DNA of 12,932 nucleotides from JBDHTS01 sp044220535 (GTDB lineage: Bacteria; Pseudomonadota; Alphaproteobacteria; Micavibrionales; Micavibrionaceae). Made by a program: the position numbers and the translations under genes. Numbering within the stretch: position 1 is the stretch's first letter; the number at the start of each line of letters is the position of its first letter. Below, piece by piece: positions 1 to 6,210 of this stretch. The notes under the pieces were generated by a model. That model saw only the letters and a program-made list of their open reading frames with translations, was not told the origin of the DNA and ran no database searches. Location of the stretch: the NCBI GenBank assembly GCA_044220535.1, contig JBGAQU010000077.1, positions 1 through 12,932 on the forward strand, read 5' to 3'.

Positions 1-114
1 AAACCACGCACAGAAACAAATCCGCCTTTTGTACGTCGGACAGCCTGTTACATGATCTGTTAGTTCTGGTTAGACAACTTCTATGTTGTATTACTTGCTA
101 TTTCTCAAATTATT

Positions 115-133
115 CACGATGTGCAAGAACCGT
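115..133 (-). promoter_or_regulatory. boxA-like antitermination element, spacer copy
   Basis: On the minus strand the core reads GGTTCTTGCACATCGTG. It matches an element at 2176-2194 in the 16S leader at 18 of 19 positions. One copy lies ahead of 16S and one ahead of 23S, which is where Nus-factor boxA sites sit in rRNA operons of E. coli. The sequence is also close to the CTTTGACATTGTGAA-type spacer element I recall from other alphaproteobacteria. The conservation is seen; the antitermination role is inferred. Confidence 0.65.
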
Positions 134-152
134 ATTCTGATTTTAGAAACCA

Positions 153-187
153 GAAACAGGAACCGAGAAATTCTCGGCTCTTGTTTC
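153..187 (-). other. Long hairpin in the tRNA-Ala/23S spacer
   Basis: A near-perfect inverted repeat is centred on position 170. Positions 163-169 pair with 171-177 without error, and 153-161 pair with 179-187. On the transcribed minus strand this leaves one G-U pair and one C-A mismatch in 17 pairs, with a very tight loop. No T-run follows in the direction of transcription, so it is not an intrinsic terminator. A processing or folding role in the rRNA precursor is more likely. Confidence 0.7.
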
Positions 188-224
188 CAGTCTCAATTGC
201 CTGCCACCCAATTCTTAAGAAGTA

Positions 225-300
225 TGGTGGACCCAAGCGGGATCGAACCGCTGACCTCCTGAATGCAAATCAGGCGCTCTCCCAGCTGAGCTATGGGCCC
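225..300 (-). tRNA. tRNA-Ala (anticodon TGC)
   Basis: A complete 76-nt tRNA with encoded CCA (225-227). The 5' end is GGGCCCATAGCTCAG and the anticodon TGC is at 267-265. The acceptor stem pairs over seven positions and has a G3:U70 wobble, the main identity element of alanine tRNAs. It is the second tRNA of the rRNA spacer, 8 nt after tRNA-Ile, and is released from the rRNA transcript by RNase P and 3' processing. Confidence 0.97.
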
Positions 301-308
301 TTAGAAGG

Positions 309-2002
<1,694 letters not shown>

Positions 2003-2147
2003 TGATCTCATCTGACAAAGTTTTTTGGAATTGTCTTTGACAGACGTTAAAGTTTGTCAAGGACCTGCTGTACTATATTGCGTCACGTAAAGTATACGCA
2101 TTTGACAACAGATCCATTTTACAATGATCCCAACGGTCCATATCAGA

Positions 2148-2173
2148 CCTGCTGCCTGCGTATCTCTTCTTTC
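2148..2173 (-). other. 5' half of the pre-16S processing stem
   Basis: Complementary to 445-470 over 26 bases with two mismatches. It starts 2 nt after the boxA-like element, so the order promoter, boxA, processing stem, 16S matches well-studied rRNA operons. The partner lies between 16S and tRNA-Ile. Confidence 0.88.
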
Positions 2174-2175
2174 AC

Positions 2176-2194
2176 CACGATGTTCAAGAACCGT
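2176..2194 (-). promoter_or_regulatory. boxA-like antitermination element, leader copy
   Basis: The minus strand reads GGTTCTTGAACATCGTG at its core, differing at one base from the spacer copy at 115-133. Location just upstream of the 16S processing stem and repetition ahead of 23S support a boxA role, in which NusB-NusE would bind the RNA and make polymerase termination-resistant. Function is inferred from position and conservation. Confidence 0.65.
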
Positions 2195-2230
2195 TTGCGA
2201 ACCCAGCCGACATAGTCAGCATTGAGCCGC

Positions 2231-2253
2231 AAAAAAGTTGGCTTAACGCCAAC
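2231..2253 (-). terminator. Terminator-like hairpin inside the rRNA leader
   Basis: On the minus strand GTTGGC, a five-base loop GTTAA, and GCCAAC are followed directly by TTTTTT. The 6-bp perfect G/C-rich stem plus T-run is the form of an intrinsic terminator. It points only in the rRNA direction, since the plus-strand reading has no T-run. It lies about 140-165 nt after the predicted start and before the boxA-like element. It could attenuate rRNA transcription or end a short leader RNA. Activity is not shown. Confidence 0.6.
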
Positions 2254-2400
2254 CGCCACTATTGAAGTGAATAAGGCCAATCTAATGCAGTCCGGCCTGA
2301 TCGTCAATAGTAATCTGCATCAATTTCAAAAAGCTTTGGAACCGTGCAGACCCGGAGTTTGTTTAGGCTTTTCAGCCGATACGCCCTGCCGAGGTCGCTT

Positions 2401-2429
2401 TGTATATATTGACCGCCCCATCCTGTCAA
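2401..2429 (-). promoter_or_regulatory. rRNA operon promoter
   Basis: The minus strand has consensus TTGACA (2429-2424), a 17-bp spacer and TATACA (2406-2401). Transcription would start near 2394. Directly upstream, 2430-2470 is rich in A and T tracts on both strands and would suit an UP element bound by the RNA polymerase alpha subunit. This is the strongest promoter-like sequence in the window and sits correctly for the rRNA operon. I did not find a convincing second promoter nearer to 16S. Confidence 0.82.
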
Positions 2430-2492
2430 ACATCTTTTTCATCTTTTTTTAATATTTATCGATTTTTCTTCAAAATCCCGCCAATCCAATAC

Positions 2493-3320
2493 TTAGGGCG
2501 AGGGCGGGCTGTGAATAACTGGTTGCAAGGATGGGACAGAAACCCCATTCATGAGAGCTGCATTTAATGATCGCCCATGAAAATGCAGTTCGATATCGGC
2601 ATGAGCCTTTTGAAAAGCCTGTAATTCCAAAGTTTGTTGCTCATAAAACCCTTTATCGGCAACAAAATCCCCGCGACCGGTTCTTACAAGGACTTGTGAA
2701 GGATTTTCGGGCAGCGACCCATCCGCATAGGTCACGCTGCTGTCCACGCCATAAAACTCGAAATTTTTATGCTTCAGGCTGGCAAAAACGGCCAGTGCCG
2801 CTGTCGCCGCCGTGCTGCCAATCCCTAAGGAATTATCATGGCCGTAGTGCTGCGGCACATATGCATTGAATACAACGACGGGCGCGCTCGCGGCCTTGAT
2901 CTTTGCTACAATCGAAGGGTCTGCCTGCGCCGCGACGATATAGGTGATATCTTCGCGAGGTTCGATCGCATCCGCCATGCCTGCACCGGCAAAACCGATC
3001 ACCACGTAATCGATGTCTGTCAGCCGTCCGTCATTGATCATGCGGTGCGCGCTGCCCGCCACCACTTTGATCACGTCATTCCTTGAATTTAAATCTTCAA
3101 GAACGGTACCCTGATTTTTCCCAGGATTTTGAAGCGTGGAGCCCATGCCGATAATGACAACCGAACGCGTATTCCCTGACAGGCCCGGAAGACTGGCCGG
3201 GTTTAAAAACGGCACGCCCATCTGCCTGACTTTTCTCGCGTTTTCCCGCCCGGTATTGACGATATCAAGCAAACGCTTGGTATCGGGATGCGGCGGCAGT
3301 TCGGAAAAGGTCACGGTCAT
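2493..3320 (-). CDS. DUF115/MptE-like Rossmann-fold protein (tentative)
   Basis: A 275-residue soluble protein with no signal peptide or membrane segment. It resembles the DUF115 (6-hydroxymethylpterin diphosphokinase MptE-like) fold found in some glycan and motility-accessory proteins. VVIIGMGSTL (54-63) looks like the first strand and glycine loop, VAGSAHRMI (87-95) and DIDYVVIGF (102-110) the next strands, then GIGSTAATAALAVF (166-179) and FYGVDSS (189-195), like the G-x-D end of that family. This assignment is from pattern memory only, and the substrate is unknown. The start ATG has a weak ribosome site; a promoter candidate lies 34-62 bp upstream. The gene ends 63 bp before the rRNA -35 box and no terminator separates them. 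It may share a role with the glycan genes nearby, but that is a guess. Confidence 0.8.
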   Translation of the reverse strand: MTVTFSELPPHPDTKRLLDIVNTGRENARKVRQMGVPFLNPASLPGLSGNTRSVVIIGMGSTLQNPGKNQGTVLEDLNSRNDVIKVVAGSAHRMINDGRLTDIDYVVIGFAGAGMADAIEPREDITYIVAAQADPSIVAKIKAASAPVVVFNAYVPQHYGHDNSLGIGSTAATAALAVFASLKHKNFEFYGVDSSVTYADGSLPENPSQVLVRTGRGDFVADKGFYEQQTLELQAFQKAHADIELHFHGRSLNAALMNGVSVPSLQPVIHSPPSP

Positions 3321-3353
3321 CGATCAAAATCCATGTTTAAGAGTGAAGCTGGA

Positions 3354-3382
3354 TTTATATAATAATATGGCAAAGAAGTAAA
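3354..3382 (-). promoter_or_regulatory. Promoter candidate for the DUF115-like gene
   Basis: On the minus strand TTTACT (3382-3377), a 17-bp spacer and TATAAA (3359-3354) give four and five matches of six to the sigma-70 boxes. The predicted start near 3347 leaves a leader of about 27 nt before the ATG at 3320. The region is clearly A/T-richer than the flanking genes. Confidence 0.45.
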
Positions 3383-3391
3383 TCGCTGTTT

Positions 3392-3829
3392 TTACAATAA
3401 ACCCAACCCCAGCAGATCCCGCTCCATCTCTGGCGACGCCGCCTCATCCCGCTCCCCGAACACGAACCGTCCCCGGTCCGGCGGCGCCTGGTCGCCTGCC
3501 AGGTACCGCCAGCCCTGAAACGCCTTGCGCGGCACGGCGACAGTGCGGATCAGTTCGGGGTCGAGGATGATCAGCCAGGACGGTATGTCTTCATCCTTGT
3601 CCGGCTCGAACCCCACAATCCGCTGGCGCACCAGGATATGGTTTTTGATCACCCAGTACATGGATCCTTTCGCGCAAACCTCTTCATGCTGAAGGGGCCT
3701 GCGGCGCGTCCAGCCGATCGTTGCCTTACGCCCGTGATAATCAAACAGGCGGTTTTTCTGCCAAAGATGCAGGTCATCAATGCTGTCGGCACCGACACAC
3801 AGTTTGATAATGTTTTTTGTCATGGGCAT
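3392..3829 (-). CDS. DUF1489 family protein
   Basis: A 145-residue protein of the DUF1489 family, whose function is unknown and which I know mainly from Alphaproteobacteria. The family pattern is clear: IKLCVGADSIDDL (8-20), GSMYWVIKNHILVRQRI (55-71), LDPELI (89-94), RKAFQGWRYL (101-110) and APPD (115-118). Length is normal and there is no signal or membrane segment. Two starts are possible, Met1 or Met3; Met1 is kept. It follows the histidine kinase gene by 32 nt on the same strand, so the two may be co-transcribed. A small hairpin in that gap could cover a GGAAGA sequence upstream of the start. No link to kinase signalling is known to me. Confidence 0.92.
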   Translation of the reverse strand: MPMTKNIIKLCVGADSIDDLHLWQKNRLFDYHGRKATIGWTRRRPLQHEEVCAKGSMYWVIKNHILVRQRIVGFEPDKDEDIPSWLIILDPELIRTVAVPRKAFQGWRYLAGDQAPPDRGRFVFGERDEAASPEMERDLLGLGLL

Positions 3830-3840
3830 GAAATATAGAC

Positions 3841-3857
3841 TCTTCCGTGCAGGAAGA
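3841..3857 (-). other. Short hairpin before the DUF1489 start
   Basis: A perfect 6-bp inverted repeat (3841-3846 with 3852-3857, five-base loop) lies between the kinase stop codon and the DUF1489 start. On the minus strand the second arm reads GGAAGA, the only purine-rich, ribosome-site-like sequence upstream of the ATG, so the stem could limit translation. There is no T-run, so it is not a terminator. Confidence 0.4.
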
Positions 3858-3861
3858 AAGC

Positions 3862-6006
3862 CTATTTGCCAACCGGAACAGGGCGTTTCTGCTCAACAAT
3901 ACGCATGCTAGGCTCAAAAATTTGACCCATATCGCGGATCAGCTGGGCCGCACGGCCCAGATCGCCCGCGCCTGCCGCCGCCTGGATATAATGCGCCAGC
4001 TGCGCGATCTCTCTCAGGCCGATCATCGCACTCATACTTTTCAGGTCGTGCGCGGCCAGCGTCATGACTTCAGTGTCATCAGGCATGGTTTTTAAAACGT
4101 CATAAAGACGTCTTACTTCCTTGATGCCTTCATCGAAGAAATGACACGCATATTCAAGGCCCAGGTCTTTTTCAAGGCTGTGCAGGCTGACCATGATATT
4201 GTCTTCGGAAAGACCATGATCAGCTTCATCCATTTCTTTTTTCTGCACAGCATGACGCGCAATGGCCTGCCCCATCGCCGCCGCATCCACCGGCTTGCCG
4301 ACATGGTCCACCATGCCTGCCTGCAGGCATCGTTCAATATCCGCAGGCAGCGTATTGGCGGTCAGCGCGACAATCGGGATTTCCCTGTACCGTGCGCCTA
4401 GCATGCGGATGTCGCGCGTGGTTTCCAGCCCGTCTTTACCGGGCATCTGCACATCCATGAAAATCAGGTCATACCGGAATGGATAGCCTTTGACGGCCTC
4501 GATCGCCTCATCGCCGCTTTCCGCCAGCGTTACCCTGTGACCGAGCCGTTCCAGCATGCCTTTCGCCACCTGCCGGTTAATATGGTTGTCATCCACCAGA
4601 AGGACATTCAGTGAATAATTCACCTTCTCATAGGAGATATGACGGTTCTCCGGTTGATAAGCGCCCGCGGCGTCCTCAACGTTTTTCAATGGCGCTTCAA
4701 ACCAGAACAGGCTGCCTTCGCCGGGCGCGCTTTCCAGTCCGATCTTGCCTTCCAGAAGCGTAATGATCCGCTTGCAGATCGCAAGCCCCAGCCCCGTTCC
4801 GCCATACAAACGTGCGGTGGAGGAATCGGCCTGGGAAAATTCCTTGAACAGCAATCCCTGCGTTGCCTTGTCGATGCCGGGCCCTGTATCCGCCACCTCT
4901 CCCCGCAACGCCCCGGATTTGTTGACGGAAAGGCTGATGACGATCGATCCGGTCTCCGTGAATTTAATGGCGTTCGTCACCAGGTTCAGGATCACCTGAC
5001 GCAAACGCAACGGATCGCTGCACACAATATGGGGAACATTGCCGTCCACCCTGTATTCCATGCGCAGGTTTTTTTCTTCCGCCCTAGGCCGGGTCAGGTC
5101 GGTCACGCCCTTGATCAGATGGCGCGGGTTGAAGGACAGCATTTCAACCGACAGCTTCCCGGATTCCAGCTTTGAAAAATCCAATATGTCGTTCATCATT
5201 GTCTGCAACACGGTGCCCGAATAATCGATCGTATCGACATATTCGGATTGTTCCTTGGTCAGACGCGTATCTTTCAGCAATGTCGCCAGGCCAATAATAC
5301 CGTTCAGCGGCGTGCGGATTTCGTGGCTGACCATGGCCAGAAACGCCGATTTGGCGCGGTTCGCCATTTGCAGGCTGTCCAATGCTTCGGCCAGTTCGTT
5401 TTTCTGGCGAAACAGCGTCCGTGCCGTTGCATTGATTTTGAACGCCAGCCTGACGATAAACAGGATCGCCAGCGGCAATAAAAGCCCGACCGCATTGTTG
5501 ACCGGTCCGCCAAGCCCGAACATCATTGCAAACATCACCAGGGCTTTAGGCACGATCTCCATGAAATAGAATGGCAGGAACGGCCCGCTGGTTGCGGCGT
5601 TCACCGCCATGGTGACGATCAGCATGATAAACGGGATGTAGACTGTCGTCGGCTCCGCTTCGTCCCAGCCCCATAACAACACGGACGACCACGCGATGAT
5701 AAAGATCAGCCGCGGCACGCCCAGCATCCACAGCCATGTATGCATGGCCTCCGGCACGATCGGCATGGCCTTTTCAAACCGTGCGTAAATACGGGCCGAC
5801 ACAACCGATGTCGTGACCGTCACCAGCAGCCACAGCCCTATAAACCAGTGCGGTGACCATTGCGCCAGAATGCCCGCGCAGGCAAAGCACACGAACACCA
5901 CCAGAAACCGGTTCGCCATATGGTTCGCCACATACAGCGCCAGCATCTGGACCTGCAAGGTACGATCGTCCGGGATCAGAAGTTTTTTAAGGCGGGATAA
6001 ATTCAT
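3862..6006 (-). CDS. Membrane hybrid histidine kinase (HisKA-HATPase-receiver-HPt)
   Basis: A 714-residue sensor kinase holding a full phosphorelay except the final output regulator. Residues about 31-190 form roughly six membrane segments with short loops, so the signal is probably sensed in or near the inner membrane. A linker leads to HisKA with phospho-acceptor H228 (FLAMVSHEIRTPLNGI). The HATPase domain shows the N box (NLVTNAIKF, 341-349), G1 (DTGPGID) and G2 (GGTGLGLAI). The receiver spans about 466-585 with acidic D472/D473, phospho-acceptor D518, T549 and K571. A C-terminal HPt domain carries H653 (AAHDLKS). All catalytic residues look intact. The layout matches RpfC-type and other tripartite kinases, but no rpfF-like gene is visible. 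It is divergent from the polysaccharide export gene, which suggests but does not prove control of that locus. The final response regulator must be encoded elsewhere. Confidence 0.96.
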   Translation of the reverse strand: MNLSRLKKLLIPDDRTLQVQMLALYVANHMANRFLVVFVCFACAGILAQWSPHWFIGLWLLVTVTTSVVSARIYARFEKAMPIVPEAMHTWLWMLGVPRLIFIIAWSSVLLWGWDEAEPTTVYIPFIMLIVTMAVNAATSGPFLPFYFMEIVPKALVMFAMMFGLGGPVNNAVGLLLPLAILFIVRLAFKINATARTLFRQKNELAEALDSLQMANRAKSAFLAMVSHEIRTPLNGIIGLATLLKDTRLTKEQSEYVDTIDYSGTVLQTMMNDILDFSKLESGKLSVEMLSFNPRHLIKGVTDLTRPRAEEKNLRMEYRVDGNVPHIVCSDPLRLRQVILNLVTNAIKFTETGSIVISLSVNKSGALRGEVADTGPGIDKATQGLLFKEFSQADSSTARLYGGTGLGLAICKRIITLLEGKIGLESAPGEGSLFWFEAPLKNVEDAAGAYQPENRHISYEKVNYSLNVLLVDDNHINRQVAKGMLERLGHRVTLAESGDEAIEAVKGYPFRYDLIFMDVQMPGKDGLETTRDIRMLGARYREIPIVALTANTLPADIERCLQAGMVDHVGKPVDAAAMGQAIARHAVQKKEMDEADHGLSEDNIMVSLHSLEKDLGLEYACHFFDEGIKEVRRLYDVLKTMPDDTEVMTLAAHDLKSMSAMIGLREIAQLAHYIQAAAGAGDLGRAAQLIRDMGQIFEPSMRIVEQKRPVPVGK

Positions 6007-6210
6007 GGCCCTGAAGGCTTAAAGGTTACAGGCGTAGGTTTCAACACATTCATGATACACAAAAATCCTTCCCGAAACGTTATTTGACAGATTGATGCGC
6101 TGTGCCATAGGCCCCCGTTTAACCATTTGTATTTTCAGGATTCAAAAGCTTTAACGGCTATAGTATAGTTGTCGGAATTATTGACTTTCCCACCTCCCTC
6201 CGGCCTTTTC
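6007..6210. promoter_or_regulatory. Divergent intergenic region between kinase and export genes
   Basis: About 200 bp with no gene, expected to hold promoters in both directions. For the plus strand there is a perfect TTGACA at 6084-6089, but its -10 partner is poor (CATAGG at 6106-6111, 16-bp spacer). A second plus-strand candidate is TATAGT at 6159-6164 with a weak -35; it would give a leader of about 40 nt before the ATG at 6211. For the minus strand TATCAT (6057-6052) is a fair -10 without a good -35. No clear operator repeat is seen. Confidence 0.4.

Larger units (their letters stand above)
1..224 (-). other. 16S-23S internal transcribed spacer, segment after tRNA-Ala
   Basis: This is the spacer between tRNA-Ala and the 23S gene, which should start to the left of position 1. 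I see no protein gene in it, and the 23S 5' end is not recognisable within the window. It holds a long hairpin (153-187) and a boxA-like element (115-133), listed separately. The part from 1 to 114 is A/T-rich and would form the 5' flank of pre-23S RNA, but its pairing partner is outside the window. The short ORF at 121-330 on the plus strand runs antisense through tRNA-Ala and is not a gene. Confidence 0.85.
2003..2394 (-). other. rRNA operon leader
   Basis: Transcribed leader of about 390 nt between the predicted start near 2394 and 16S. In transcription order it contains a terminator-like hairpin (2253-2231), a boxA-like element (2194-2176) and the 5' half of the pre-16S stem (2173-2148). 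A small hairpin follows at 2060-2036, with TTGACA and TGTCAA arms and a loop carrying CTTTAAC. Last is an inverted repeat at the 16S 5' end (2007-1986). I see no convincing protein gene. The plus-strand ORF at 2222-2452 and a 54-codon TTG-start minus ORF at 2307-2143 both run across these RNA elements. Confidence 0.8.

Noticed and set aside
2102..2125. TTGACA and TACAAT on the plus strand within the rRNA leader as a promoter.
   Set aside because: The spacing is only 12 bp, too short for a sigma-70 promoter, and no gene follows on that strand.
2143..2307. A 54-codon minus-strand ORF with TTG start in the rRNA leader whose translation looks protein-like.
   Set aside because: It runs across the terminator-like hairpin, the boxA-like element and the pre-16S stem, all of which explain the conservation better, and it has no ribosome site I can see.
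4639..5175. A 178-codon plus-strand ORF opposite the kinase gene.
   Set aside because: It is a shadow of the kinase reading frame; the opposite strand encodes clear HisKA, HATPase and receiver motifs.
3862..6006. Calling the kinase a true RpfC (DSF sensor).
   Set aside because: The architecture matches, but I cannot align its membrane part to RpfC with confidence and no rpfF or rpfG is visible.
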